Shown: in pieces, positions 11,579-22,515 of the stretch
How positions within the stretch are numbered: position 1 is the first letter of the stretch
How the letters are laid out: the number at the start of each line of letters is the position of its first letter
NCBI RefSeq assembly: GCF_013373865.1
Contig: NC_050472.1
Span: 11,725,413-11,789,412 of the forward strand
Length of the DNA: 64,000 nt
Origin: Monomorium pharaonis
Taxonomy: Eukaryota > Arthropoda > Insecta > Hymenoptera > Formicidae
Direction: 5' to 3'
Made by a program: the position numbers and the translations under genes
Notes under the pieces: model-generated
Database searches by the model: none
Told to the model about the DNA's origin: nothing
The model's input: the letters and a program-made list of their open reading frames with translations, nothing else

Positions 11579-11672
11579 TCCGGACGAGACAGCATAATTG
11601 TAATCGAACTTCACGGTAAGTTCGTTCAATTTTTCAATTATGCAACGTCTCGTCCGGATAGATAGAATGTAG
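11579..11672. repeat. DIRS internal complementary region
   Basis: 11579-11635 is complementary to the outermost left end (11312-11368), and 11634-11672 is complementary to the right ITR end (about 16210-16248). This is the DIRS hallmark thought to template circularisation. Confidence 0.85.
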
Positions 11673-11907
11673 AAATTTAACACCCAGATTTGTCGGTCTC
11701 ACGAGAGTTGCGACAGCTTTATTTGTAAAGCAATTATCGTGCCTTTATAAACCTGGGGCAATTGTTATCAGGTTTGGCGAAAGGATATGACTAAAGATGC
11801 TAAACGGTTAACATAAGTATTGTAGTCGCATTAACAAAAATGAGGTAAAGGCGCACAAGGTCTATGTAATTAAGCGTTTCCGAATTTAATTCGAGAGAAC
11901 CGGAGAT

Positions 11908-12887
11908 TTAGGGCAGATCCAGAATTACGTTTTGGAAGGCTGGGTCCTTGATAATTGGTCGATTGTAAAATTGCGCAAATACTCTTGAGGTTTCGGTCCA
12001 TCCTGCTGTTCGTCTGATTTCTTTTAAATTAACCCCTTTGCTAGCTGCGAAGGAAGTAGAGGCGTGCCGAGTAGAATGGGCAGAGAAAACGGAGATGTCA
12101 ATTCCTGCTTTTTCCAATATATCTTTGACTCAGCGGCCCAAGATCTGAGACGTTACCGCCCTATGCGGAGGACGTAAGGAGATAAAGAGTGCATTACATC
12201 CCTCCTGTCTGATTTCCTGGGTGAGCTCAAGGTAAACCTTCACTAGCCTGACGATACAAAGTTCTGGTTTGGCTAAGAAGGGATTGAAAATTAGGAGCGG
12301 TTGGGATTTCCCGATTTTTGATGTCTTCAGTCTAGCCGGGATTTTTATAACTAATGAATCTGAAAAGGTTATATTAGTGATTTGGATAGCTGTTAGGGTC
12401 TGGAGCCTTTGCGCGGTTGTCAGCGCGAATAAGGTTACCAGTTTCTTAGATATCCGGTCGAATGGGAGATTTTCATATGGGTATAACCTGGCTAAATGGG
12501 CTATGATCGGTGATGGGTCCCAAACAAAATCGTATCGGGGACGTTGCGGTTTCAGTGCCGCAACTCCCCCGAGAAATCTTCTTACCAAGGGGTGTGAGCC
12601 CACCTCCTCTGCGGACACCAAGGAGATTGCCGAACGATAAGAATTTATACTGGAGTAGCCGATGTTGCTCATTGCCTTAGATAAGAATTCCAGTACCAAC
12701 GGGATTGGTGGGGAAAAGCAGTTAATCTCTTTTTCCTTGCAGAAGCACCACCACAATCTCAAGGGCTAGTGTATTGCGCGATAGTAGAGTTCGTGATGGA
12801 CGCAAGCGTTATGTCTAATGCCGTAGCTGGAGTTCCTCGGAACAGGAAGGTCTGGCGGATAATTTCGCGGCCGCCAGGGAAATTGTT
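11908..12887 (-). pseudogene. DIRS tyrosine recombinase (broken)
   Basis: A tyrosine recombinase that would integrate the circular DNA intermediate. Reading right to left: an N-terminal SAM-like part (12887-12760) is separated by a one-base frameshift near 12760 from the frame 12762-12130. That frame holds the SINSYRSAIS region and the first catalytic Arg in TTAQRLQTL. A single in-frame TGA at about 12127-12129, just after LGR, precedes the C-terminal frame 12117-11908 with the HxxR box (HSTRHASTS), RRTAGW and the nucleophile Tyr in FAQFYNRP. So all key residues I can recognise survive, but one frameshift and one stop break the gene. It lies downstream of RT, as usual in DIRS elements. Confidence 0.85.
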
Positions 12888-14760
12888 CTTCACTTCGGAT
12901 GGAACTCCCTGAAAGGAGATGATAACATATTGATATTTGGCTCGAACAGAGCTGGACGACCCACCATTAATTGCTCAAAGAGAGGGAACCACGGTTGCGC
13001 CGGCCACCACGGAACTACCAGTACATCCTCCGCTTTATCTGTTATTATTTTACGAAGGGTTCTTAGGATGAGGATGAAAGGCGGGAATGCATAAAAATAA
13101 AAACTTCCCCAGTGTAGGGAGAATGCGTCAACGGCAAACGCCAGAGGGTCGGGTAGCCATAAGACAAAACGAGGGCATTTCTTATTAATCGAGGAAGCGA
13201 ATAAGTCGATGTCAAAGAAACCGAAAGCGGAGCTGATTTTGTCAAAATAGCTCTGTTGTAGGCACCATTCTGTTTCTTCTGAAACAGCCCTTGATTCTGT
13301 ATCTGCTTCAATATTCTGGGCTGAGGGGATATATGCCGCATAGATAAACAGATTACGGTCCGCGCATCAGCACCAAATCTTTCTCGCTAGCTCTGACAAG
13401 TGAGGGAATCTGATCGAGCCCATGCGATTAATATAGGATAAGGCTGTCAGATTATCGACTCTTATCAGAATCTCGCAATCTCTTAACTGAGATGCGAAGC
13501 ATCTCAGAGCATAGAAAACTGCTAGAAGCTCTAGGTAATTAATGCGGTTCTTTTTATCGTTTGGTGACCAAAACCCGTGTGTTCTTGATCCTTTGCAAAC
13601 TGCGCCCCAGCCGGTCAAAGAAGCGTCCGAGAATATCTCGAGGATAAATTTTTCTGGACGAATTATATTGTGCTGTGCCGGGTCCGCGAAGATGGACCTC
13701 CACCATTGGAGATCCTCTCTTATTGAGGCTGGAAGAGTCATTGGAGCTTCAAAGTCTCCCTCCGAGGCAGCGAGTGCCAGAAATTTCTCTCTTTCCAAGA
13801 TCTTTGTGTGTAACAATCCGTATTGGACCGCTGGGCAAATGGAAATCAAGGATCCGATGTAACATGCTAGGAAACGAATTTTACAGGAGGACCTGGTTAA
13901 AAGATCCAAGGTCCTGTGGAAAAGTTTACTTCGTTTGTCCTGTGGGATAGAAATTGAGAAATGGTCAGTGTCAAAAATAAAGCCTAAATAACGACAAGAT
14001 CTCTGAGGGGTGAGACTACTTTTCCGCGTATTGACTATGAAACCTAGAGAGGAGAGCAGGTTCAGTACAACGGACACGTTTTCCTCACTCTGATTGCGCG
14101 AGGACGCCATCAGCAAAAAATCGTCTAGAAAGACCACTGAGAATATTCCCTTTTGTCTGATATGGTGTAAAATAGGTTTTAGAATTCTAGTGAATATGTA
14201 CGGCGTAGAGGCTAGGCCAAAGGGTAGCACTCTAAACTGAAAAATCTGGCCTGAGAAGCGAAATCGTAGAAAATGTCTATCTTCCCGATGGATCGGCAAA
14301 AGAAGGTACGCGTCCTCCAGATCAATTGTCGCAAGAAAATCCCCTGGAGATAATAATTGTACAACTGTTCTCCAGTCTTCTGTTTTAAAATGAGGAACCG
14401 TGATAAACTCGTTAAGACGCTTCAAATTCAAAATGAACTTCCAGCCTCCCGAGGTCTTCCTAATGAGAAAGAAAGGGGATAAAAATTGGTCTTTACTCTC
14501 GATTACGGGCTCAATTGCTCCTCTTTTGCAAAGCCTAGCGATTTCTTTCTCGCAAATAATTAATTCTTTTTGCGACATTTGAATGGTAGGTTCGACTATC
14601 TGCGCGGGAGGTTGGTGGGAGAAAGGTAGCCTATAGCCGAAGATAGCTTGCAGAATTTCTCGATCCGTAGTGATCTTCCTCCATTGAGCAAGAAATAGGG
14701 ATAGTCTGCCAGCGATTAATACCTCGCAGCCCGCTAATGTCTCCTTGAGTGGGATCTCGA
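12888..14760 (-). pseudogene. DIRS reverse transcriptase-RNase H (broken)
   Basis: Copies element RNA into DNA. The main open frame runs from at least 14760 to 13367; the ATG at 14578 is not the true start, because typical DIRS sequence (AGRLSLFLAQW, then FGYRLPF) continues upstream in frame and overlaps the end of gag. Counted from 14578: RT has TIDLEDAY (D86), QFRVLPFGLASTP and FLDDFLL (D152, D153); RNase H has FSDAS (D318), YLELLA (E350) and RVDN (D375). A TGA at 13367 after KIWC interrupts it. The same frame then continues with CADRNLFIYAAYIP and VVPWWPAQPWFPL to about 12890, the usual C-terminal region. The active-site residues are intact but the frame is not. Confidence 0.92.
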
Positions 14761-15435
14761 TCGGCGTGACGACCGGTGTTTGTTAGTTCTCGCCCCTGTC
14801 CTCCTCGTTGAGGCCGGTCTCGAATATTTCACAAGGGCGCGTGCATTTCCCGTCTTAGCTGTGGTTGGTCCTATTGGTTGCTTGATTGGCTGTTGTGACC
14901 TGTTTGAGATTGATAACGGTGTTCTCATCATGTCTCTTGAAGATTTCTCCATAGTAGATGCCTTCTTTAATTCCTTTCCAAATGCGGTGCCAAATAGAAA
15001 ATTATCCGCGGGAATCGCGTTTGCGGTAGTCTTAGCGAGCAAGCTGAAAGCAGGTGTAATTTGAGCCCTTCTAGCTAAAGACAAGCGAAAAAATAGGTCA
15101 GCCAACACCTTGGCACCCTCATGGACCTTGGCCACCGCTCCGCGGGCCTCAGGGGTTAGGGACGATTGAATCTCTGGCCTGAGGAAGTCTGAGATGGCTT
15201 TGCCCAAGGCATACAAGGTTATTCCTACCTGGTCTTGATTTTTTGTGTTGTACTCGTCTCGCTTACGAATTGAATTGCTTCCTAATCCAGATTTACACTC
15301 TGGGTTCAGTTGTGGTGCCTTAAGAAAAGCTACCGCCTCCGGAGGTGAGTACTTCTTAGCAGCGGGGCTCGCTGTTCTGTCGGTAGTCCCTGTCGAATGA
15401 TGGTCTGTTATTTCTGGATCACCATCTCGTTCCAA
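14734..15435 (-). pseudogene. DIRS gag-like protein, second part
   Basis: A 233-codon frame with no stop. It contains a helical region (about 70-150: YALGKAISDFLRPEIQS, then VHEGAKVLADLFFRLSLARR) resembling the gag-like proteins of DIRS elements, and ends in a basic Arg/Ser/His-rich tail (RRSRSHSRRH). Its end overlaps the start of the RT frame in another frame, so gag and RT were probably linked by overlap. Upstream, the continuation towards 15595 is split by at least two frameshifts and one stop (15590-15440), so the mapped ATG is not the original start. Assignment rests on position and general character; I do not see a diagnostic motif. Confidence 0.7.
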
Positions 15436-15594
15436 GTTGACACGACCGTCCTCTCAGGGTCGGATCCAAACAATTCCTTCGCAGGATATTCACAGACTCA
15501 TCCTCCGATGGAGGCAATTAACAGTTGTCGTCTAGCTCTACTGCCCTGTCTATTGGAGCCATAGATTGTAACTCTCGGTCACTCAAGTAGCCAC

Positions 15595-16107
15595 TTACCG
15601 CTTCTGCAAAATTAGAAGAGGAGTTTGGAAACTAGAAAAGGTTGTGTCGATCTGCCGCCCACGTTTTTCAAACGCAGATCCAGCAGATGTGTACACACCT
15701 GAATGCGAATCTCTCAGCCCTTCCTGACTAGCAGGCGTTGCTGGAAAATTCTCAAGCGATCCGTCCCTGTTTTCCTTATTAACGGAAGCCTCGCTGCGTG
15801 GATTAGATTCATTTCCACGCACCGGGAAAGGGCACACGGGCGTAGGTAACGAGAGGCGACCCTGCGTCCTAACTTCTCCTTGTGCTAGCACATCGATTAA
15901 GCGCGCTAGCTTACTTTCAATGTTCCTTAGGCGATCCTCTGGGGAAGTACTTCTTCTCTTTCTACTCTTATGGGACGATTTGCCCATTCTTAAGTTTGAA
16001 AACGCAGAAATGCTGGAAAATCTATACACACTGTTGAGGGAACGCCGCAACAGGGAAAACAATGGACTTCCGGCGGCGCGTGTGCAGGAGGGGAGACGCG
16101 CGTGCAC
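15595..16107 (-). pseudogene. DIRS gag-like protein, N-terminal part
   Basis: A 170-codon frame that begins inside the right inverted repeat. A more likely start is the internal Met at about residue 41 (MGKSSHKSRKRRSTSPEDRL), which lies just inside the repeat. It has a basic N terminus, then a short heptad-like stretch (RNIESKLARLIDVLAQG), then a low-complexity Ser/Pro/Asn-rich region. A frameshift near 15600 ends it, and alternative-frame sequence carries on towards the second gag part. The function is inferred only from its place as the first gene of a DIRS-like element. Confidence 0.6.
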
Positions 16108-16248
16108 GACAGGACGCCTGGGTGCACGCCTAGAAGCAAGGCGTAGGCACCAAATTTGAGTTTGGAGGTGTTAAAACAAACCTGTTGGGGAAAGACGCAG
16201 CGGAACGCTACTACATTCTATCCATCCGGACGAGACGTTGCATAATTG
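16061..16248. repeat. DIRS inverted terminal repeat, right
   Basis: Partner of 11351-11535. It ends in cgagacgttgcataattg. Confidence 0.9.
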
Positions 16249-16396
16249 GTATTTTTTTAGGATGATGAATAGTGTTGTAAAATAGAGAAACATCAATAAA
16301 TCTACAATTATTTTTTCTGCTTAAAGTTTTAACAAATTATTATTTAATACATAGTAAAAATACAAAATTTTGTTATAAAAATAGAAAAAAAGCAGT

Positions 16397-16584
16397 TTAA
16401 AAACAGTCGCGACAGCAATTTAAACGATGATCATCGCAAACGAGTTTGTTGCATCGAACACAACATTGATTGGTCTTTTTATCATTTTTGTATAAACAAT
16501 AAAAACATCTTTTTGTTTTTTTGAATTTATTAGTTAATGTCCAATCTTCCCAATATTTGCCGAATGCTGAATTTTATTGGTCTG
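16397..16584 (-). pseudogene. piggyBac transposase C-terminal Cys-rich remnant
   Basis: About 62 codons ending in a TAA at 16399-16397. A Cys/His cluster (CFYC, then CCVRCNKLVCDDH, then CCRDC) matches the RING-like zinc domain at the C terminus of piggyBac transposases. That domain follows the catalytic region and aids recognition of the ends. The catalytic DDD region is absent. The remnant sits between the DIRS end and the palindromic element, inside TTAA-flanked piggyBac termini, which agrees with the family call. Confidence 0.75.
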
Positions 16585-16666
16585 CTCAAAATATTCTGGA
16601 TTTCTAATTTCCATTGTAAATGTTCAACTTAAAATATATGCATAATTATGTTCTAAAATGCATGTA

Positions 16667-18218
16667 CAAGGTGTTGCACTTGAATACAGTGCAGTCTAAC
16701 GGGTTGCCTATCCGTATGGGTTGCTATTCCGTCGATAAAAACGTGTGCCGATTTTATCAATGAGTGCGTGCGCGGAGGGAGCAGGCTAAGCAGGCATGCT
16801 GTATACGACCCGCAGCTTGCGCTAAATCCTTTTTTTAATGTAATAATGATGAGTTGAGAGAATATCGCTTAAAAGTGTTTTGAATCTGGCACAGTTCAAA
16901 AGAAAATAATACCGCATGCAAATAAAATAATCAATTTGAATACTCGCCGCAGCAATATTAAATGATAATGTCAGAAGCGAGAAGTTACATGGATTTTTTT
17001 TCTTACTTTGTACGCCTGCAGAGATTAATTTTTTCATAGGTTAAACTATACGTTCATAAGTAATAACAAAATGGGTAGCATAATAAATATTAGCAAAATA
17101 CCAGGATTCGATAAGTTATTATATTTTTTTAACTAAATAAAATTAAAATGGCTTATAAAATTAATAGTTACATAAATAGAAACTTGGTTAAAGTTATTCA
17201 GTTAAGAGTGAATTAACTCAAGTTAAATTAAAAGTTAATTTTGAAAAGCATCATTAATATTAAATTAAATGGTTATAATTTATTTAAATTAAAATATCAT
17301 TACAATTATAATATAGATTATTAAATATATTTAATCTGTAAATGAAATCCATAAATCTATTTCTCTTCGTAGAATTTTATCTTCTTCTTTAGGACGATTT
17401 GTAAAAACTTGAGAGCAATAAAAGATTTGTAATTGACATGCATATTTTATTGTTTTTATCTTACGACTTTGTCATATCGAATGTAACGTTCTTGGTTTTG
17501 TTTCATTTTTTTGACGAACAAGATCATGTGTATTATATTTATTATATTTATTTATATTTCTTAATATTTATTAATTCAGTTCTCAATGTGACTAAATTTT
17601 ATACTTTTTTACATTTTATACTTTTTACTTTTTGATTCTGCAATAATTGTTTTGATATTTTAATTTAAATAAATTATAACTATTTAATTTAATATTAATA
17701 ATGCTTTTCAAAATTAACTTTTAACTTGAGTTAATTCAATCTTAACTGAGTAATTTTAACCAAGTTTTTGTTCATGTAACTATTAACTTAACTAAATTAA
17801 TTTTATAAACCATTAATTTTAATTTTATTTAGTTAAACAAATATAATAATTGAACCTTGGTATTTTGCTAATACTTATTATGCTGTCTATTTTGTTATTA
17901 CTTACGTGCAATTTGACCTTAAAATTAATTAATTATTACGACAAATTATTATGACGAAAAAATTAATTAATCTCTGCAGGCGTACAAATTCATCACTACA
18001 TTACTACATTACTACATCATTACTACATTAAAAAAGGGATTTAGCACAAGCGCGTTGACGAAGCGCAGGCTGCGGGTCGTATACAGCATGCCTGCTTAGC
18101 CTGCTCTCTCCGCGCACGCATTCATTGATAAAATCGGCACGCGTTTTTATCGACGGAATAGTAACCCGCATGGATAGGCAACCCGTTAGACTGCACTGTA
18201 TTCAAGTGCAACACCCTG
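16667..18218. mobile_element. 1.55-kb palindromic (foldback) element
   Basis: TA flanks (16665-16666 and 18219-18220). The inverted ends are CAAGGTGTTGCACTTGAATA and TATTCAAGTGCAACACCCTG. The complementarity continues through a GC-rich block (gcaggcatgctgtatacgac), and AT-rich arms (17040-17250 against 17690-17920) pair too. The only open frames are AT-rich and featureless. AT-rich sequence resembling its arm recurs at about 27960-28100. Confidence 0.8.
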
Positions 18219-18547
18219 TACGTGTCCGAAAATACTTAATTTACAAAAAAATTTTTTTTTCAAAAAAGTCATTTTTACTTACGTAATCCCTCCCTATGGG
18301 TCGAAAACGTCCTATTTGAATTTTATCTGGCTGACGTTTGGAGTAGAACAAACAGACCGGGCTGGCTTTTTGCATTGAAGATCCTTCCCCCCCAAAGTTT
18401 TTTTTAGTATAACTTTGATGTTGCTAGCATCGCGGTTGTACGAGAAATTAACAATAGTAGTTTTAAGCAGGACGAAAACGACCCATAGGGAGGGATTGAG
18501 GGTTAATTATCCGCGTAACGTATAATAGATAACATTTTTTAAGATGT

Positions 18548-18734
18548 TTGACAAAGATCTATTATAAAGTTAAGATGGATCATCTATCTGATTGCCACCA
18601 TGGAAGTAAATATTCCATAGAGCTATGGAAGTTTAGTGGATCTCTAATGGACGTCTATTTGACTTCCACCATGGATCTATGGAGGTTTAGTGGACGTCCA
18701 CTGGACATCCACTGGATGCCAATTTCTATGTGGG
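18548..18734 (+). repeat. 71-bp subterminal repeat units (element A)
   Basis: About two units of the form ccatggaagt...ccatagagctatggaagtt...tggacgtct...cttccac. The same unit is repeated about six times at 50090-50560. A small open frame across it is a by-product of the repeat. Confidence 0.7.
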
Positions 18735-19026
18735 CATTAACAAATAATTATAACAATAATTGTTTTTTATTGTAAATAATAATATTATATAAAAGTAATA
18801 ACATTAAAAATAAGGATTGTAATTAAAATTTGTATGAATATAATAATATAACTGTAAGAGAAAAGGATAATTTGTTTTAATTTTTTAAAGATAGTTGTCT
18901 TTCTGTATCGTTTTCTTTTTTAAAATTTTATATTGCTTATATTATAAATAAAAATTTGAAGTATGCATAAGTATACACACGATTATAACTATAACAAAAG
19001 TTATTAAATTTATTTTTATGTTATAG

Positions 19027-19185
19027 ATTAAGAAATCATCTTTAGAAGGAAAACAAAATGCTCACAAAGTGGCTGAGCTCTTGACTATGTCGACGAGTCA
19101 TTGGGCACTTCAAAAATTATTGAAACCGGTTAAAGCAACAAACAATACTACAAATCATATCAAAAACACATCACATTATACTTGA
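19027..19185 (+). CDS. Possible orphan terminal exon (unknown protein)
   Basis: After a splice-acceptor-like tatgttatag, 53 codons run open and end in TGA, with an AATAAA about 40 bp beyond (19227-19232). The predicted peptide begins IKKSSLEGKQNAHKVAELL and continues MSTSHWALQKLLKPV. It is not AT-biased like its surroundings. I do not recognise the protein and cannot find upstream exons. It could be the last exon of a host gene or of a transposon gene cut off by the insertions upstream. Confidence 0.3.
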   Translation: MKKSSLEGKQNAHKVAELLTMSTSHWALQKLLKPVKATNNTTNHIKNTSHYT

Positions 19186-19589
19186 GAAACATACAAATTA
19201 ACTGTGTAATGTAATAAGTGTTTAATAATAAATCTATATACAAAAATAATCTTTCTTTCTATATGTAAAAAATACATTTTTTATACATGTGACTGTCAAG
19301 TTGTAAACTTCTTTGTAAAATGTTGATGACTTTGTAGTATAAAGAGAGTTCCAAAAATGTGAAAATTTCTTAATATTTAGGAAAAATTCATTTTTAAAAA
19401 AAATATTCCATATAAAATTATACAGCTTTTAGTGAAACACATAGACCTTATAGATATGGACTGGCAATTGTCTACAGTTTGTGTATAGAAAACGGTCTCC
19501 AGAAGAGGTACGAGAGAGAAACAGACTTTTTAGTATTTCTTTCGGTAATTATGCATCGACCTCACCGATTTCAATGACCTTGATATATT

Positions 19590-20890
19590 TGTAAAAAAAT
19601 TGTTAACAAAAAAAGTTTTATAAATCCAAACAATGACGGTGCTTTAGGTAAAACACCGATTTCCTATCTTCGTGGCACAGAACAATGTGGAAACAAACGA
19701 TTGTAGCGACTTCTATTCCACTCTTTATGCCTTTATAATTCCATGATGCTATGCTGTTTGTAAATAGTCACTGATAAATAGTTGCATTTTTTGACATAAT
19801 GGCCGAAATTTTTCCTATTTCTGTTAATAATGATAAAGATTAACGTTATCAGTAATTATTTACAAACGGCATGGCATCGTGGAATTATAAAAGCATAAAG
19901 AGTAATGTTGGAGATTCGACCGTTAACATAATATTTTCTGATAAACATAAATATTTTCTGTTTCCCGTCGTGAGATGTTGTCGGGAAATCATCATCTCAT
20001 CTCGCCGAGCTGGAGCGTGGACCCATGGATTTCAACGTACACGCCGTGATCGCGTGAAGTACCGGACCGATCAGCTGCTTGCTCTTCCCCGATATTCTTC
20101 TCCTAACAACGAATATCGGGGGAGAGTAAGACGCGTTACCAATTTTCGGCGCGAATTTGAGTCAGTCTTGCGCTCGCTCTCGCCCGCCAAGTACTTCGAT
20201 TTCACTAAGGCGGTAGCGCTCAGTGTGCCGACTCATTCAAATCTCAACTTCTGAAAAAGTTCAAATCCGGTCTTCTACTTATGTTTTAATTACATATTGT
20301 GTTGTATCGAGTCACGAAGTTATCCTCCGCGCAGTGCCAATCTTGCGGGAAGCGAAATCGAGCAGCGCGCTCGCGATCGAACAACTGCTTCGCGATCCAT
20401 CGTTCGTTTCGACCGCGTACAAGATTTCCGCTACGGTGGGGCGTTGTGCAACACGCTCGGCAAGATATCCGTCGCGCAATTAAAGGCAGGAAGGAAAACC
20501 GTTCGACCCGAAGATTTCCGCTCGTTTAAAATTGGCTCGTCGCTCCCGCACGCTCGCATTTTTCGTGATTCGCGATAGTTGTACAGTTAAGTGTTAAGAA
20601 ATAAATGATGCTTGTGACTTTGAAAAATCCTGCATTATTTCATTTGTGCTTGTGTATCCTCCAGCGAGTTCGCGGATTCGCGCAACACGCTCTCCGCGCT
20701 CAAGTCTGAGCGGATCCGGCCTCTAGCGCGCACGGTTGCCGTCGGCAATCGACTTTGCGCGCACAAATAAGATAATAAGTTGTTTGTTTCCACATTGTTC
20801 TGTGCCACGTAGACAGAAGATTGGTGCTTTACCTAAAGCACCGATATCATTGTATTGAATTTATAAAACTTTTTTATTAATAACTTTTTA
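19590..20890. mobile_element. Palindromic element with GC-rich insert
   Basis: The outer arms 19610-19690 and about 20785-20875 are inverted copies (ggtgctttaggtaaa, cagaacaatgtggaaacaaa). An inner hairpin pairs 19715-19775 with 19840-19905 (ttataattccatgatgc). In the right arm, from about 19905 to 20770, a GC-rich block interrupts the palindrome. That block starts TGTTGGAGATTCGACC and contains AATAAA near 20601, which would fit a solo LTR, but I cannot fix the far border or a target duplication. The frames at 19871-20578 are not convincing genes. Confidence 0.5.
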
Positions 20891-21141
20891 ACAAATTATG
20901 AGCGATGGCTAAAATCTTTTTAAGCCTTGTGTCCACGATGCTAAAAATCGGCCCGAGATATCGATTCGAGGTCTCGAATAGAATTAGTTTTACTTTGATG
21001 ACTGTAGATAGCGTTATAGTCGAGTATGAGAAGTTAGTTACTATAATTTATATCAACATTAAAATATTGGAAAGAAAACAATATTGTGATTGTTATCGGT
21101 CCATCTTTTTTCAGTACAGGCATAGACTCTGCAATATAAAA

Positions 21142-22515
21142 ATGTTACAGAAGAATAATTTAGTAAAAAAGAAAAAACTCGAAAAATTGCTGATTCTTGC
21201 AGCTTTTGCTGCAGCTGTAGAACAGCAACAAAAACAGCCAGAAATACAAAAAAAAAGACAACGGAGATGGTGGACAAGAGAATGAATTTTATGAAGAGAA
21301 TTCCAATTAAGAGAATCTATTCACTTAGCGCTTAATGAACTTGTCCATGAAGATATAGAATCTTTTCATAGATTCTTTAGAATGGATTATCAATTATTTA
21401 ACAATCTGTTAGATAAAGTATCTCCATTTATTCAGAGACAAGATACAGTTATGTGAAAGAGTATTCCGCCAATTCAAAGACTATCACTGACTCTACGATA
21501 TGTAGCAACTGGAGAATCTTATCGCAGTATAGAATTCACAACAAGAGTATCTGCTTGTACATTATCACGCATCATTCCTGAAAGTTAGAGTAATTTATGA
21601 AATATTAAAGGATAGATATTTAAAAGTGAGTATTAAAATTGTAATTTTTATATTTCCTAATACCGAATATAAATGAATATTTAAAGGAAAACATACACAA
21701 TATTTCAGATCTTAGATACCGAGGAAGAATGGAATCATGTTGCTGACAATTATTTGGGACAACGGAATGTGCCCAATTGCATTAGTGCGATGGATGGCAA
21801 GCATATTGAGTTTAAAGTTCCTCTCAATCAAGGATTATTGTATCATAATTATAAGGGTACTAATAGTATTGTTTTACTAGCATTAGTGAATGCTCATTAT
21901 CAGTTTATATATGTCAATGTAGGTGTCAATGGTAGAGTAAGTGATGGAGGAGTGTTTCGTGAAAGTGATTTAGCAAAATATATTAATGATCCACGAAATC
22001 CATTAAATGTGCCAAAAAATAAACCTTTGCCTAATATGAATGATTCTGTTCCTTTTGTTATTTTAGCTGACGCGGCTTTTCCATTGCAAAAACACATTTT
22101 GAAACCTTATCCATCACGAAATTTGTCTCATAATGAGCGAATCTTTAATTATAGATTAAGTAGAGGTAGAAGAGTAATCGAAAATGCTTTCGGCATTTTA
22201 GCTAATAGATTTCGCGTTCTTTTAACAAAAATATATTTATCTGTTGAATCAGTTCAAAATACTACGCTTGCTTGCTGCGCTTTACATAATTTTATTAGTA
22301 AAGAAAATGATGCTTATTTACACGGAGCTGTAGATATTGAAAATTTGGATAATCAAACAATTATACCTACGCTATGGAGAAATAATAATGCACAGTTACG
22401 TAATTTAGAAATTGTAAACGTGAGATCTAATAGAAACGCAATTTATATTTGTGATGTTTTTAAAGAATACTTTAATACTGTTGGAAGAATTGAATGGCAA
22501 GAAGTTATGATTTAA
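21142..22515 (+). pseudogene. PIF/Harbinger DDE transposase (HARBI1-like), element H2
   Basis: Cuts and pastes its element. The likely start is MLQKNNLVKKKKLEK at 21142. Exon 1 (to about 21626) has the RRRWWTRE motif, then NELVHEDIESFHRFFRMDYQ and LTLRYVATGESYRSIEF, the usual N-terminal region. A donor at about 21627 (gtgagt) and an acceptor ending 21709 (tttcag) join it to exon 2 (21710-22515), which is wholly open. Exon 2 carries the three catalytic acids: Asp in AMDGKHI, Asp in ILADAAFPL and Glu in RRVIENAFGI. Exon 1 is broken by in-frame TGA codons (near 21283, 21292 and 21454) and a frameshift near 21590. A convergent MADF gene lies downstream. Confidence 0.88.

Larger units (their letters stand above)
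11312..16248 (-). mobile_element. DIRS-like tyrosine-recombinase retrotransposon, decayed
   Basis: About 4.9 kb, coding on the minus strand in the order gag, RT/RNase H, tyrosine recombinase. About 185-bp inverted terminal repeats lie at 11351-11535 and 16061-16248. An internal complementary region at 11579-11672 holds the reverse complement of the left extremity followed by that of the right extremity, joined at a shared caatt, as the DIRS circular-intermediate model predicts. There are no long direct LTRs and no integrase. Several frameshifts and in-frame TGA codons make it a pseudo-element. Confidence 0.9.
10949..18502. mobile_element. piggyBac-type element, non-autonomous and invaded
   Basis: TTAA lies at both borders (10945-10948 and 18503-18506). 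The termini are inverted: CCTCAATCCCT at the left and AGGGATTGAGG at the right. The subterminal motif CCCTCCCTATGGGTCG occurs near both ends and again at about 18287. TTAA targets with CC-starting TIRs are characteristic of piggyBac. Only a C-terminal piece of transposase survives (16397-16584). The interior is occupied by a DIRS-like element and a palindromic element. The left end has an extra 'tccgtgtttttcggcacc' segment within the terminal motif. Confidence 0.8.
10147..18734. mobile_element. CCCACAT-ended non-autonomous element A, split by piggyBac
   Basis: The left end CCCACATTGAAACG (10147) pairs with the inverted right end TTTCTATGTGGG (ending 18734). Both ends are packed with variants of tggacgtccattggacatcc. 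The right end holds about two 71-bp subterminal units, a family seen in more copies in element B (48879-50596). Left-half sequence (10700-10944: 'gaagcctc', 'gatccatgaaacgtcc') matches 49040-49150 of element B. Without the piggyBac insert it is about 1.0 kb. I see no convincing target duplication and no transposase. Confidence 0.7.

Noticed and set aside
12120..13375. TGA read as Trp (alternative code)
   Set aside because: The copia and esterase frames use TGG normally and TGA terminates copia; the element also has frameshifts, so decay is the simpler reading.
18548..18775. 75-codon frame and similar frames at 10153-10415 and 50399-50686
   Set aside because: Generated by the tandem tggacgtcc-type repeats of elements A and B.
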